Counted from the first letter of the stretch, positions 42,900 through 52,449 are shown. The stretch: DNA of 64,000 nt from Dactylosporangium vinaceum (GCF_019904175.1 NZ_CP061913.1:5518001-5582000); one strand, 5' to 3'. A program made the numbers and translations. Notes: generated by a model from the sequence alone, not told the origin.

Positions 42900-43308
42900 C
42901 TCGGGTCGAGCCACGGCCCGGGGCGCCGGGCCGCACCGCCTGCTGCCCTTGCCGAAGGAGATCGCCGACTTCGAGCGGGCGCGGACGGGCTCCTCGGACT
43001 GGATCTTCGAACAGGCGCGCAATGAGCTCGAGCACCGGCGCCGCCGCGCGTACACGAACCTGGTGGTGCAGCTCGTCGGCTACAGCTGCGGGCTTGCGGC
43101 AGTCGTCGTGCTGGCCGTCCTTTCCTGGCACTTCGTCGACCGGGGTGACCCGAGCGCGGGGGCCGCGGTCATGATCTCGGCCGCCGGCGCGCTTGTCGGG
43201 ATCTTCGTGACCGGCAAGGTCGTCGGTCAGAGGGGCCGGCCGGGCGCTGCGTCCACCGAGCCGCCGGAGCAAGGCGCCGACGGGCACCCGCCCGCTGAGG
43301 AGCCGTAG
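42892..43308 (+). CDS. DUF2335-like two-TM membrane protein
   Basis: A 138-residue protein. LPLPKEIADFERARTGSSDWIFEQARNELEHRRRRAY resembles the cytoplasmic helix of DUF2335 proteins, followed by two membrane helices (about residues 55-75 and 85-105) and a hydrophilic tail. GTG at 42892 overlapping the previous stop. Function unknown. Confidence 0.6.
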   Translation: MGDSGRATARGAGPHRLLPLPKEIADFERARTGSSDWIFEQARNELEHRRRRAYTNLVVQLVGYSCGLAAVVVLAVLSWHFVDRGDPSAGAAVMISAAGALVGIFVTGKVVGQRGRPGAASTEPPEQGADGHPPAEEP

Positions 43309-43335
43309 CCGGCGGCGGTGCTCCGGCGTGGACGG

Positions 43336-44955
43336 TCAGGGCCGGCGGCGCTGGGCGTGGGCGGCGGCGAGGATGAGGTAGGCGCTGGCCGTCCAGGTGT
43401 AGGCCCGGTCGCGCAGGCCGGCGCCGGTGTGGGCGTCGAAGTTCTCGGCGAAGCCGGAGCGCTCGCACAGGGCGCGGAACCGGGCGCTGATCTCGTCGGC
43501 CAGCCCGGTGTGCCCGGCCCGGCGCAGGCCGTCCTCGATCAGCACCGTCGACGGGGCCCAGATCGGGCCGCGCCAGTAGCCGTCGGCCTCGTAGTGCCCG
43601 GAGTCGGGCCGCTCGGTGGCCAGCCCGTGCTCGGTGAGGTGGGCGCGGATCTGCCCGGCCAGGGCGTCGCGGACCTCGGGCGGCAGCTCGTCGCCCAGGA
43701 CGATCGGCATGCAGAAGAGCAGGCTGGGGGTACTCCACGCCCCGCCCGACCCGGGAGCGCGGGCGACGAACCGCTCGCCGTCCCACAGCCGCTCCAGCAG
43801 CGCCGCGCGGAGCCGGTCGGCGCGCTCGTGCCAGCCCAGCTCGCGCAGCTGCAAGATGAGGAACGCGGCCAGGTCGGGGGCCTGCACCACCCGGCCGGCG
43901 TCGAAGAGCGTCGCGTTGTCCCAGCCGCTGTCGTTGCCGTGCTGGTAGTGCGGCAGCTCCTCGCCGGGGGCCCGCCGGGCGGTCAGCCAGAACTCGGTCC
44001 ACCGGGCCAGCTGCTCGTAGGTGCGCGGGTCCCGCGGGCCGCCGAGGCGGGCCAGGGCCCAGCCGTGGATCGGCGGCTTGACGAAGTTGTAGAGCACCTC
44101 GGAGTGGGTGATCGAGTCGGGCAGGGCGCCGGAGTCGTCCTGGTGGTCGAAGACGAGCCGGATCTGGTCCCAGGCGAGGGCCGGGTCGCCGGCGGCCAGG
44201 GCGAGGGCGTTGAAGCAGTGGTCCCAGCTCCACACCTTGTCCATCCAGTGCTTCGACATCAGCACGGCCGGGCGGGTGACGAAGCCGGCCGGGGCGACCG
44301 TCGCCGACCACAGGACGTAGGCGGCGAGCTCGGCCGCCGGGGTGCTCGCGTCCCGCCACGGCGCGACAGCGTCGGCGAACGCCGTGAACCGCTCGTGCGC
44401 GGCCTTGACCGCCGCGTCGAAGCCCAGCGCGGGGCGGTAGGGCGGGCGCTCGCCGGCGTACTCCTCGATGGCGATCTCCCAGTGCCCGGCGCCGAGGACC
44501 ACGCCGCGCTCGGCCGGGCCCAGCGCCTCCGCGCCGCGCACGCCGGGCTCGGCGCCGGTGAGCACGGTAAGGCGGTACCGGCGGCCGGTCTCGTAGTTGG
44601 TGAACACGTGGGCGCCGTCAACCGGATCGCGGTATAGGTACGTGCCGCTGAACGGCGTGAGCGTGGACGCGGCCGCGCAGACCGTGAGCCCGAGCCCGGC
44701 GCCGCGCAGCCGGACGGTGTCGGGCGTCTCGTAGGTCAGCTCGATCCGCCCGGACCCGTGCACCCACTCCAGCCGGGCCGGGGTGGCGGTGACGGCCGTC
44801 CCGGCCGCGGCGGGTACGAACCGCAGCACGGCGTGCATGCCGCTCTGGTGCGAGACCAGGTGCAGGTCGTCGGCGACGTGGCCCTGGGCAATGACCGGCG
44901 AGATGCCGAACCAGGAGCCGGGGTGGCTGAACGGGGTGTCGCGGATCGCGAACAA
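43336..44955 (-). CDS. GH63-like/amylo-alpha-1,6-glucosidase-type glycoside hydrolase
   Basis: About 539 residues forming an (alpha/alpha)6 barrel. The signature blocks are KHWMDKVWSWDHCFNALALAAGD, HGNDSGWDNATLFD and the C-terminal HYEADGYWRGPIWAPSTVLIEDGL, as in GH63/mannosylglycerate- or glucosylglycerate-hydrolase enzymes. It is the last gene of a LacI-regulated sugar ABC operon, so it processes the imported oligosaccharide or glycoside in the cytoplasm. The TTG at 44955 is the only well-placed start in frame, with AAGGA eleven bases upstream. Confidence 0.85.
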   Translation of the reverse strand: MFAIRDTPFSHPGSWFGISPVIAQGHVADDLHLVSHQSGMHAVLRFVPAAAGTAVTATPARLEWVHGSGRIELTYETPDTVRLRGAGLGLTVCAAASTLTPFSGTYLYRDPVDGAHVFTNYETGRRYRLTVLTGAEPGVRGAEALGPAERGVVLGAGHWEIAIEEYAGERPPYRPALGFDAAVKAAHERFTAFADAVAPWRDASTPAAELAAYVLWSATVAPAGFVTRPAVLMSKHWMDKVWSWDHCFNALALAAGDPALAWDQIRLVFDHQDDSGALPDSITHSEVLYNFVKPPIHGWALARLGGPRDPRTYEQLARWTEFWLTARRAPGEELPHYQHGNDSGWDNATLFDAGRVVQAPDLAAFLILQLRELGWHERADRLRAALLERLWDGERFVARAPGSGGAWSTPSLLFCMPIVLGDELPPEVRDALAGQIRAHLTEHGLATERPDSGHYEADGYWRGPIWAPSTVLIEDGLRRAGHTGLADEISARFRALCERSGFAENFDAHTGAGLRDRAYTWTASAYLILAAAHAQRRRP

Positions 44956-44962
44956 GACGGGC

Positions 44963-45760
44963 TCATTCCTTGACGGCGCCCGCGGTGACGCCGGTGGCGA
45001 CGAACCGCTGGGCGGCGACGAGCAGGACGGTGGCCGGAATGGACGCCACGACGGCGGTCGCCATGATGGCGTTCCACTCCTGGTTGTTGTTGCCGATGTA
45101 CCGGTAGATGCCGAGCGTGATCGGGCGCAGCGCGCCGCCGCCGTCGAGTGTGGAGGCGAAGACGAAGTCCGACCACGCCCACAGGAACGCGAACAGCGAC
45201 ACGGTGACGACGGCGTTGCGGCTGACCGGCAGCACGATCGCGGTGAAGGTGCGCAGGGCACCGGCACCGTCGGTCTTCGCGGCCTGCAGCAGCTCGTCGG
45301 GGATGGCGGCCATGAACGCCGTGAACACGAGCACGGCGAACGGCACGGCGATCGTCGAGTCGGCCAGGATCAGGCCGGGCCAGGAGTTCAGGACGCCGAG
45401 GTTCAGGTAGATGGCGTAGAACCCCATCGCCATGATGATACCGGGGATCATCTGGGCGATCAGGAACGCGAAGCCGAGCGCTCCACCGCCGCGCGGGCGC
45501 AGCTTCGCGAGGCTGTACCCCGCGGGCGCGGCGAGCAGCACCGTGAACGCGACGGTGCCGAGCGCGACGAGCAGGCTCGTGCCGAGGTAGGGCAGCTGCT
45601 GCTCGAGCACGGCCCGATAGCCGTCCAGGGTCGGGTGCACCGGAAACAGGGTCGCCCGGCGCATGTCCCGATCCTGGGTGAGCGAGACGTTGACCATCCA
45701 GTAGACGGGGAACAGCATGATCGCGGTGAGCAGCACGCCGACGACGGTCCGCAGCCTCAT
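44963..45760 (-). CDS. Sugar ABC transporter permease, MalG type
   Basis: A 265-residue membrane protein with six hydrophobic helices and the EAA loop ELLQAAKTDGAGALRTFTAIVLPVSRNAV. Second permease of a carbohydrate importer; it needs the first permease, which is broken here. ATG at 45760, overlapping the pseudogene end by four bases. Confidence 0.92.
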   Translation of the reverse strand: MRLRTVVGVLLTAIMLFPVYWMVNVSLTQDRDMRRATLFPVHPTLDGYRAVLEQQLPYLGTSLLVALGTVAFTVLLAAPAGYSLAKLRPRGGGALGFAFLIAQMIPGIIMAMGFYAIYLNLGVLNSWPGLILADSTIAVPFAVLVFTAFMAAIPDELLQAAKTDGAGALRTFTAIVLPVSRNAVVTVSLFAFLWAWSDFVFASTLDGGGALRPITLGIYRYIGNNNQEWNAIMATAVVASIPATVLLVAAQRFVATGVTAGAVKE

Positions 45761-46489
45761 CGCTGGGTCCGGATGTAGACGAGCCCGGCGACCAGGGCCA
45801 GGACGATCAGCAGGTTGCCGACCGCGGCGCCCGGCCCGAACTCGGGCAGCAGGTTGCCGAAGCCGAGCCGGTAGGACCACGTGGCGAGGGTCGTCGAGGC
45901 ACCGTTCGGCCCGCCCCTGGTCATGATCCAGATGATGTCGAAGACCTTCAGCGTGTACACCAGGCCCAGCAGCAGGGTGATGAGCGAGACCGGCCGCAGC
46001 AGCGGGAACGTGATGCGCCAGAACTGCTGCCGGCCCGTCGCGCCGTCCAGGGCCGCGGCCTCGTACAGGTGGGCCGGGATCGCCTGCATGCCCGGAGTCG
46101 CTGTTGAGCATCCACGACCAGGTCGAGGCCGACACGATCAGCGGCAGCAGCCAGGGCACCAGGAACAGCGCCCGCAGCGTCGCCGCCAGCGGGAAGTGCC
46201 GGTTGAAGAACACGGCCAGGGCCAGGCCGATCGCGAACTGCGCGGCCAGCGACGCCGCCGTGAAGACGAGCGTGTGCGCGAGCGCGGGCCAGAACGTGGG
46301 GTCGGCCAGCACCGTGCGGTAGTTGTCCAGGCCGTTGAACGGGGCGTCGCCCTGCACGAACGAGCGGACCGTGTAGTGGCGCAGGCTCAGGTCGAGGTTG
46401 CGGTACAGCGGGTAGGCGTAGAACGCGCCGAGGTACACGACCACCGGCGCGAGGAACGCCCACCCGCTGACTCTGGAGCGCGTCGTCAC
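45757..46489 (-). pseudogene. Sugar ABC permease (MalF type) broken by internal deletion and frameshift
   Basis: The first part (GTG at 46489, overlapping the binding-protein stop) reads normally through GWAFLAPVVVYLGAFYAYP, FNGLDNYRTVLADPTFW and STWSWMLNSDSG near 46100. The second part resumes in another frame at 46089 with MQAIPAHLYEAAALDGATGRQQF and runs to the stop at 45757. Normal permeases have roughly 40-50 residues between these points, including the membrane helix before the EAA loop, so about 150 bp seem deleted with loss of frame. The importer is probably non-functional unless this is an assembly error. Confidence 0.8.
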
Positions 46490-47670
46490 TTGCCGGCCGA
46501 GGCCAGGGCGGCCTGCACGGAGGTCCACAGCTGCTGGGAGATCTTCGGGTATCTGGTGCCGAGGTTGTCGCTGGTCCGGCCCTTGGCCGCCCTGACCGCC
46601 TCGACCCACACCTTCAGCTCGGGGTTCGCCGCGACCTGCTTGTCCTGCACGGCCGCGGTGGGCGCGATGTAGGACAGGGTGGTGACTGTCGTGAGCGAGT
46701 TGTCGGTGTTCGTGAGGCATTCGACGAGCTTTTTCGTCTGGGGGTACCGGGAAGTGTCCTTCTGCACCGGAATGCTCACGAACTCGCCGCCGGTCGGCGC
46801 GGGCGCGGTGCCGCCGCCCTTGGCCGGGATCGGGATGATGCCGTAGTCGAAGCCGGCCTTCTTGGCGTTGGCCAGCTGCCAGGTGCCGTTCTCGGCGAAC
46901 GCGTAGCCGCCGGTGGCGAACTCCTGCCAGCTCGTCGTCTGGGTGTTGCCGATGACCGAGTTCGGCGCGTAGCCGCTGCGCAGCCAGCCGGTCCACAGCT
47001 GCACCGCGGAGAGGCCCTCGGGCGAGTCGAGCTTGGTGAGGTTCGCCCCGGAGCCCCAGAACCAGGGCAGGAACTGGAAGCTGCCCTCCTCGGTGCCGAT
47101 GGCGGAGAACGTGATGCCCTTCTTGCCCGCCGCCTTCACCTTGGCCAGCGCGGCGGTCAGCGAGGGCCAGTCCTTGACGGTGGCGATGTCGACGCCGGCG
47201 GCCTGCAGGACCGGTTTGTTGTAGTACAGGGCGAGGGTGTTCGCGCCGATCGGGATGCCGTAGGACTTGCCGCCGCTCTGCCCGGCCGCGATGAGGTTCC
47301 TGTCGATGGCCGTGGTGTCGAGCTTCGTGTCGTCGGTGCTGGTCAGCACGCCGGCCTCGGCGAGGGTCGACACCACGGGGTTGTCGACGATGAGCACGTC
47401 GGGCGAGCTGCCCTGCTGGGCGGCGAGCAGGGCCTTGTTCGTCAGGTCGGAGGTGTCGTAGCCGGTGCGCTTGACGGTGACGCCGGCGTCGGTGCCGCAC
47501 TTGCCGAGCAGCTTGACCCAGGCGGACGCGTCGTCGTACTGCGGGTACGGGTCCCAGATCGTGTACGTGCCGCCGGCGGCCGCGCTCGTGTCACCGCCGC
47601 CGGTGGAGCAGGCGGCGAGCCCGCCGAGCAGTGTGAGCGCTACCAATGACGCACGCAGGGAAGTGTGCAT
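46486..47670 (-). CDS. Sugar ABC transporter solute-binding lipoprotein
   Basis: A 394-residue lipoprotein: signal peptide with lipobox LAACS (Cys near 22), then an extracellular solute-binding family 1 fold with YGIPIGANTLALYYNK, DWPSLTAALAKVKAAG and GTWQLANAKKAGFDYGIIPIP. It binds an oligosaccharide for import. First gene of the operon, preceded by two overlapping LacI operators. ATG at 47670 with GAGGGG upstream. Confidence 0.93.
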   Translation of the reverse strand: MHTSLRASLVALTLLGGLAACSTGGGDTSAAAGGTYTIWDPYPQYDDASAWVKLLGKCGTDAGVTVKRTGYDTSDLTNKALLAAQQGSSPDVLIVDNPVVSTLAEAGVLTSTDDTKLDTTAIDRNLIAAGQSGGKSYGIPIGANTLALYYNKPVLQAAGVDIATVKDWPSLTAALAKVKAAGKKGITFSAIGTEEGSFQFLPWFWGSGANLTKLDSPEGLSAVQLWTGWLRSGYAPNSVIGNTQTTSWQEFATGGYAFAENGTWQLANAKKAGFDYGIIPIPAKGGGTAPAPTGGEFVSIPVQKDTSRYPQTKKLVECLTNTDNSLTTVTTLSYIAPTAAVQDKQVAANPELKVWVEAVRAAKGRTSDNLGTRYPKISQQLWTSVQAALASAGK

Positions 47671-47701
47671 GGGGTGCCCCTCGAGACGGTTGGGGTGTGT
47701 G

Positions 47702-47727
47702 GCGAATCGGTTCGCGAACCGATTCGC
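47702..47727. promoter_or_regulatory. Double LacI operator at the binding-protein promoter
   Basis: A perfect 26-bp palindrome made of two overlapping 14-bp sites, GCGAATCGGTTCGC (47702-47715) and GCGAACCGATTCGC (47714-47727), each centred on CG as expected for a LacI-family dimer. Confidence 0.85.
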
Positions 47728-47801
47728 TGGGACGATAGGCACAGGGCGGCCCCGCGGTCAAGGGCCCTTTGACAGTGGTGAGGCGGCGCTCTAGATTCGA
47801 G

Positions 47802-47815
47802 GCGAACCGATTCGC
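47802..47815. promoter_or_regulatory. LacI operator at the regulator's own promoter
   Basis: GCGAACCGATTCGC, identical to the second half of the operon operator, ending just before the lacI-type start. Predicts negative autoregulation. Confidence 0.8.
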
Positions 47816-47820
47816 TGGGG

Positions 47821-48837
47821 GTGTCCGTGAACATCGGCGAGATCGCCAAGCGGGCGGGCGTCTCCCGCAGCACGGTGTCCTACGTGCTCAGCGGCAAGCG
47901 CACCGTCTCCGAGGAGCTGCGCCGGCGCATCCTCACCGTGATCGAGGAGCTCGACTACCGCCCGAACGCGGCCGCCCGCGCCCTCAAGGAGGGCCGCACC
48001 CGCACGCTGGGCCTGGTCATCCCGCCGGCCAGCCAGCGCCTCACCGACATGCAGCTCGGCTTCGTCGCCAGCGTCGTGGAGGCCGCCGCCGGCGCCGACC
48101 TCGACGTGCTGCTCTCCCCGTCCGGCGGCGACCACGAGCGCTCCTTCGAGCGGGTCGTCACCGGCCGCCGTGTCGACGGGGTCATCCTCATGGAGATCCG
48201 CCTCGAGGACGACCGCGTCAGCCGCCTGCGCCAGAGCGGCCTGCCGTTCGTCACCATCGGCCACCCCGCCGACGCCGCCGACGTCTGGTGGATCGACGTC
48301 GACTACGCCACCCTCATCACCCGCTGCGTGCACCACCTGGCCGACCTCGGCCACCGCCACATCGCCTTCGTCAACCGCTCCGCCGAGCTCGTCGCGGCCG
48401 GCTACGGCCCCGGCCACCGCGCGCTCGCCGGCTTCACGTCCGCGATCACCGAGCGCGGCCTGGCCGGTGTCGACGTCTGCTGCCCCGACGACGCCGCGGG
48501 CGGCGAGGACTGCCTCGAGCGGCTCCTCGCCGACCATCCCGAGGTGACGGGCCTGGTCACCATCAACGAGGCCGCCCTGCCCGGCGTGCAGCGCGCACTG
48601 GAGCGGGCGGGCCTGCGCGTGCCCCGCGACTTCTCGATCGCCGGGGTCGCCGGCCGCCACTGGGCCGAGGACTTCCGCCCTCCGCTGACCGCCGCCGACG
48701 TCCCGGCCATGGAGATGGGCGACGAGGCCGTGCGGCTGCTGCAGGAGCGCATCGCCAACCCCGCCACGCCGCCCCGTCACATCCTGCACGCCCCACCGAT
48801 CTCCCTGCGCAGCAGCACCGGCCCCCGCCGTCACTGA
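47821..48837 (+). CDS. LacI-family transcriptional repressor
   Basis: A 338-residue regulator: N-terminal helix-turn-helix NIGEIAKRAGVSRSTVSYVLSGKRTVSEELRRRI with hinge DYRPNAAARALKEGRT, then a periplasmic-binding-like effector domain. Divergent from the sugar ABC operon; operators for it lie in the gap at both promoters. GTG at 47821 or at 47827 after GGGGG. Confidence 0.94.
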   Translation: MSVNIGEIAKRAGVSRSTVSYVLSGKRTVSEELRRRILTVIEELDYRPNAAARALKEGRTRTLGLVIPPASQRLTDMQLGFVASVVEAAAGADLDVLLSPSGGDHERSFERVVTGRRVDGVILMEIRLEDDRVSRLRQSGLPFVTIGHPADAADVWWIDVDYATLITRCVHHLADLGHRHIAFVNRSAELVAAGYGPGHRALAGFTSAITERGLAGVDVCCPDDAAGGEDCLERLLADHPEVTGLVTINEAALPGVQRALERAGLRVPRDFSIAGVAGRHWAEDFRPPLTAADVPAMEMGDEAVRLLQERIANPATPPRHILHAPPISLRSSTGPRRH

Positions 48838-48854
48838 TCGCGGCGTCAGGCCGG

Positions 48855-48873
48855 GCCGGACGCATTGTCCGGC
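48855..48873 (+). terminator. Hairpin after the LacI-family gene
   Basis: GCCGGAC and GTCCGGC arms with a five-base loop, 18 bases beyond the stop. A modest stem without a U-run. Confidence 0.5.
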
Positions 48874-48900
48874 TCGCTCGGGACTGATAGAAGTTGCTGC

Positions 48901-50634
48901 ATGCCGTCACCCGCCGAGGTCGACCGTCTGCTGCGCGCCGCCGATGACCTGACCGCGCGGGCCGGGCTGGGCGCGGAGACCTCGGCTGCCGTCGGCCGGG
49001 CCCTGGCCGCGGCCCGTGCGCTCGGCGACCCCGGCCGGCTGCTGCACGCACTGGGCCGGGCAACGCTCAACCTCGCGCTCGAGCGGCTCGCCGACGGCGG
49101 CGACGTCACCGCCGTCCGCGAGGGAGCCGAGGAGGTGCTCCTGCTCGCCGCGGACCTGCTCGCCGCGCCCGGCGGCGATGCGAGCCGCCGGGCCGACGCC
49201 GTGTACCGCACCGCGCAAGCGGCCCAGATCCTCGGCGCCACCGGCCTCGGCGACCGCTGGCGCTCGATCGTCGAGGAGCTCTGGCGGACCGTCGCGCCCG
49301 GGCCGGCCGACGACCTCGACGGGCGGCGGGCCCGGACCGTGGCGCTCACCGCGTTCGTCGGGGTGCGGCTCGACGTGGACCCGGCCGGCCTCGCGCCGGC
49401 CGCCGCCGAGATGGTCGACCTGCAGCGGGGGCTCGCCCGTGACACCGGGGAGCCGGCCGCCCTGATCGACCTCACCGACGCCCTCGGGATCTTCGCCCGG
49501 GTCGCCCGGGCCCTGGACCGGCCGGACCTCATGCGGGTGGCGCTGAGCGAGCAGTACTCCCTCGCCCAGCTGTTCGCCGGCCCGCAGGTCCAGGCGCGGC
49601 TGGACGGCATCATGGCGTCCCTCGAGGAGCTGCACCGGGCCGCGCCGGGCGTCGCGATCGTCGTGCCCGGCGGGGGCGCCTGGCGCACGCGCGGCTCCTA
49701 CCTGGACCTCCTGGATGAGCCCGCGCAGTCCACCGGTGCCACCGGACGGTTCGCGGCCCGGCTGGCGGCGGAGACCCGGGTGACGGCCCCGCCCGGCCCC
49801 GCCCCCGGCGACCACCCACCCGCCGACCCGTCGGTCACCGCCGAGTACACGGGCCGGCTGCACGCCGGTGTCGCGCTGGCCGCCGTGGACCGGACCGCGG
49901 ACGCCGACCGCGTCCTGGCCGACCTCGCCGACGAGCTGAGCCTGCACGACCGGCTGGCGACCGGCCCGATCCTCGATGCGGTGCGGGGCCTGTGGGCCGC
50001 CGCCCTCTACGAGCGGGCGATGCTGCTGCACGGGCTCGGCCGCGCCGAGGAGGCCTGGGACCTGGGCTGGCTGTCGGTGGTCGTGGCCGTACGCCGGCAC
50101 GAGGCCCTGACCGCCGCGAGCCCCACCGAGCGGGAGGCGCTGGCCGCCGCCGCCACCCACATGGTCGACGCCGCCGCGATCGCGGCCGCCGCCGGTCGCC
50201 CCGAGGACGAGGCGATGCTGCTGGCCGAGGCGACCGGCCGCTGCGCGGATGCGGCCGACCCACCGCTGCGGCGCATCCTGGGCACGGCCCTGCACAACCG
50301 CGCCGCCACCATGCGCGACCGGGGCCGCCCCGCGACCGCCGCCGCCCTGGCCGGACGCGCCCGCACCGTGCGCCGCGAACTGGCCGGCCCGCACGACGAG
50401 CGAGCGATGCGGGAGTACGCAAACACGCTCCTGCTCACCGCCGCCCTCGCCATCGACGCGGCGGACTGGCCGGCCGCCGTCGACAGCCTCACGGCCTTCG
50501 GATCGCAGCTGCACGCCCTGCGGCCGCCACCGGAGGCGATGGCCGACCACGCCGCCCACCTCGCCGCCGCGGTCGCCACTGGAGCCCCCGCCCTCGTGGC
50601 CGCCGCCCGCGCCGCCGGCTCCTGGCCCTACTGA
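48901..50634 (+). CDS. Large helical-repeat (TPR-like) protein of unknown function
   Basis: A 577-residue alanine-rich protein. Repeated helical pairs occur in the first 230 residues and again from 330 onward (LHAGVALAAVDRTADADRVLADLADEL, RAMLLHGLGRAEEAWDLG), with a proline-rich linker near residues 290-320. The pattern is that of tetratricopeptide scaffolds. No catalytic domain seen. It stands alone; partners unknown. Confidence 0.65.
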   Translation: MPSPAEVDRLLRAADDLTARAGLGAETSAAVGRALAAARALGDPGRLLHALGRATLNLALERLADGGDVTAVREGAEEVLLLAADLLAAPGGDASRRADAVYRTAQAAQILGATGLGDRWRSIVEELWRTVAPGPADDLDGRRARTVALTAFVGVRLDVDPAGLAPAAAEMVDLQRGLARDTGEPAALIDLTDALGIFARVARALDRPDLMRVALSEQYSLAQLFAGPQVQARLDGIMASLEELHRAAPGVAIVVPGGGAWRTRGSYLDLLDEPAQSTGATGRFAARLAAETRVTAPPGPAPGDHPPADPSVTAEYTGRLHAGVALAAVDRTADADRVLADLADELSLHDRLATGPILDAVRGLWAAALYERAMLLHGLGRAEEAWDLGWLSVVVAVRRHEALTAASPTEREALAAAATHMVDAAAIAAAAGRPEDEAMLLAEATGRCADAADPPLRRILGTALHNRAATMRDRGRPATAAALAGRARTVRRELAGPHDERAMREYANTLLLTAALAIDAADWPAAVDSLTAFGSQLHALRPPPEAMADHAAHLAAAVATGAPALVAAARAAGSWPY

Positions 50635-50700
50635 GCCCCGGCGATACGAGGCCCCGCACCGCCCCGCGCGACGACGGTGGCGCGCCGGACCGCCCCGGCC

Positions 50701-51456
50701 TCAGCAGGGTGGGGCGGCGGCGATCGGGGCCGGGCCGATGGCGTCGATGACCAGGCCCGTCACGTAGTCGTCGGTCGGGAGCTCGCCGTGGCTGACCGGG
50801 CGGCCCGGGCACGACTGCTGGATGTCGGCGTCGATGGCGCCGGCCAGGCGGGCCGAGTCCGGGGGCTGGACCGTCTGGTCCTGCTCGGTCCAGATGCTGA
50901 GCCACTGCGGCGGGGTCGGGACCGGGGAGCGCAGCTGCGCCAGCAGCGTACTGCCCGGAGCCAGCTGCCGGCACGCGGCCGGGCAGGCGCCGGGGAGCCC
51001 CGCGGCACCCGCGGCGGCCAGGCGGGCGCCCTGGTGGGGTGAGCCCAGGGTGACGACCCGGCGGGCCTTGTGGACGCCGTCGTGGCGCTGGACCCAGAGG
51101 CGGGCCACGACGCCGCCCGCCGAGTAGCCGATGACGTCGACAGAGGGGGCGCGGCGCAGGGCGTCGGTGGCCGCGCGGTCGAGCGTGTCGGCCTGGGCGG
51201 TCAGGTCGCCGGTGCCGCCGTCGGGCATCTCGACGACAGTGGCCGTGCGGCCCGTGGCCCGCACGGCCGCCGCGAGCCGGTCGAGCCCGTCGGTGCCGCC
51301 GCCGTAGCCGGGGACCAGCAGTACGACACCCAGGGCGTCTTGCGCGGGAACCCGGACCGGCTCGGCGCGCAGCAGCGCACGCACCCCGAGCCCGGCGGCG
51401 CTCAGCACGGCGATCGCGGCCAGGACCGCGAACATCAACCGGCGCCGGGGACTCAT
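50701..51456 (-). CDS. Secreted or membrane-anchored lipase/esterase
   Basis: A 251-residue alpha/beta-hydrolase with an N-terminal signal anchor (residues 5-28), the oxyanion strand VVLLVPGYGGG, the nucleophile elbow VIGYSAGGV (Ser) and LGSPHQGA, as in triacylglycerol lipases that hold the HG/lid region. Four cysteines may form disulfides outside the cell. Convergent with the helical-repeat gene. Confidence 0.85.
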   Translation of the reverse strand: MSPRRRLMFAVLAAIAVLSAAGLGVRALLRAEPVRVPAQDALGVVLLVPGYGGGTDGLDRLAAAVRATGRTATVVEMPDGGTGDLTAQADTLDRAATDALRRAPSVDVIGYSAGGVVARLWVQRHDGVHKARRVVTLGSPHQGARLAAAGAAGLPGACPAACRQLAPGSTLLAQLRSPVPTPPQWLSIWTEQDQTVQPPDSARLAGAIDADIQQSCPGRPVSHGELPTDDYVTGLVIDAIGPAPIAAAPPC

Positions 51457-51489
51457 CCTCCATGTGTACCTCGGCCGGCCCGGACCGGT

Positions 51490-52449
51490 TCAGTGCGGGA
51501 ACGGGCGGGCCGGGCGGCGGGCCACGCCGGCCCGGAACTCGGCGATGCGCTCCAGCACCTGCTGCTCGCTCACCGTTGCCTCGAGGCGGTCGAGGTACAG
51601 GCAGCGGTCGGCGAGCTTGGCCAGGTCGACGGTGAAGTACACGGCCATCAGCGGGTTGACGAACAGGGTGCTGCCGCCGGTGCGCTCCGTGATGTGCACG
51701 TCGCCGGACTCGCCCCGCAGGGCGGCGGCGATCTGGCCGTTCACGATGCTCGGCCAGGACGCGGTGGCGTCCTGGGCGTGGGCCACGGCGTCGCAGTACA
51801 GCTGCGCCTCCTGGCTCCGGCTCGGAATCGACAGCGCCCCGAGATAGCCGCCGTCGCGGTCGAGGGCGGCGAGGTTCTCCAGCACCTGCGTGTGCACGAC
51901 GCCATGGAACGCGTCGATGCCGAACCCGAGACAGGTGACGAGCCGGACCGGGACGTCGAGGCCGTTGACCGCGGCCAGGCTCGTGATGTCCTCGACGGGC
52001 GTGCCGAGGCCGGCCTCGTCGCCGCGCATCAGGATGTCCGTGCCGCCGTCGACGAGCACGACGGCGTCGAGCCGCAGCTGCTCGACCAGCTGCTGGTAGG
52101 CCTCCCGCAGCCGCAGCACGCCGACCTTCGCGAACGCGTACACGCTCATGGCCCGGCCGCGCTGCTCCAGCCAGCGGGCGAGCGTGCGCTCCGGGAAGTA
52201 GTCGCCGAGCCCCTCGGTGTCGGCGTCGATCCGCGCCAGGTCCGGCCCGACCCACACATCGAGATCGAGCCGGTGCAGCGGGGCGAACGACAGATTCCCG
52301 AGGTGTACATCCACACCCCGCTCCTGCAGCGCAAACGCCAACGGCAGCCCGGCGTAGACGTCGAACCCGCCCCCGGCCCCGGCGATGAGGACACGCTCGC
52401 AGTCGCGCAGCGCCGCGAACAACGGCGGCACGCCCAGGGATTCGGTCAC
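51490..52449 (-). CDS. DUF1152 protein
   Basis: A 319-residue protein with the glycine-rich AGAGGGFDVYAGLPLAFAL near residue 25, DAVVLVDGGTDILMRGDEAGLGTPVED and LGFGIDAFHGV, the hallmark blocks of DUF1152. Function unknown; the glycine loop suggests nucleotide binding. The GTG at 52449 has GGAGG just upstream. Confidence 0.85.
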   Translation of the reverse strand: MTESLGVPPLFAALRDCERVLIAGAGGGFDVYAGLPLAFALQERGVDVHLGNLSFAPLHRLDLDVWVGPDLARIDADTEGLGDYFPERTLARWLEQRGRAMSVYAFAKVGVLRLREAYQQLVEQLRLDAVVLVDGGTDILMRGDEAGLGTPVEDITSLAAVNGLDVPVRLVTCLGFGIDAFHGVVHTQVLENLAALDRDGGYLGALSIPSRSQEAQLYCDAVAHAQDATASWPSIVNGQIAAALRGESGDVHITERTGGSTLFVNPLMAVYFTVDLAKLADRCLYLDRLEATVSEQQVLERIAEFRAGVARRPARPFPH

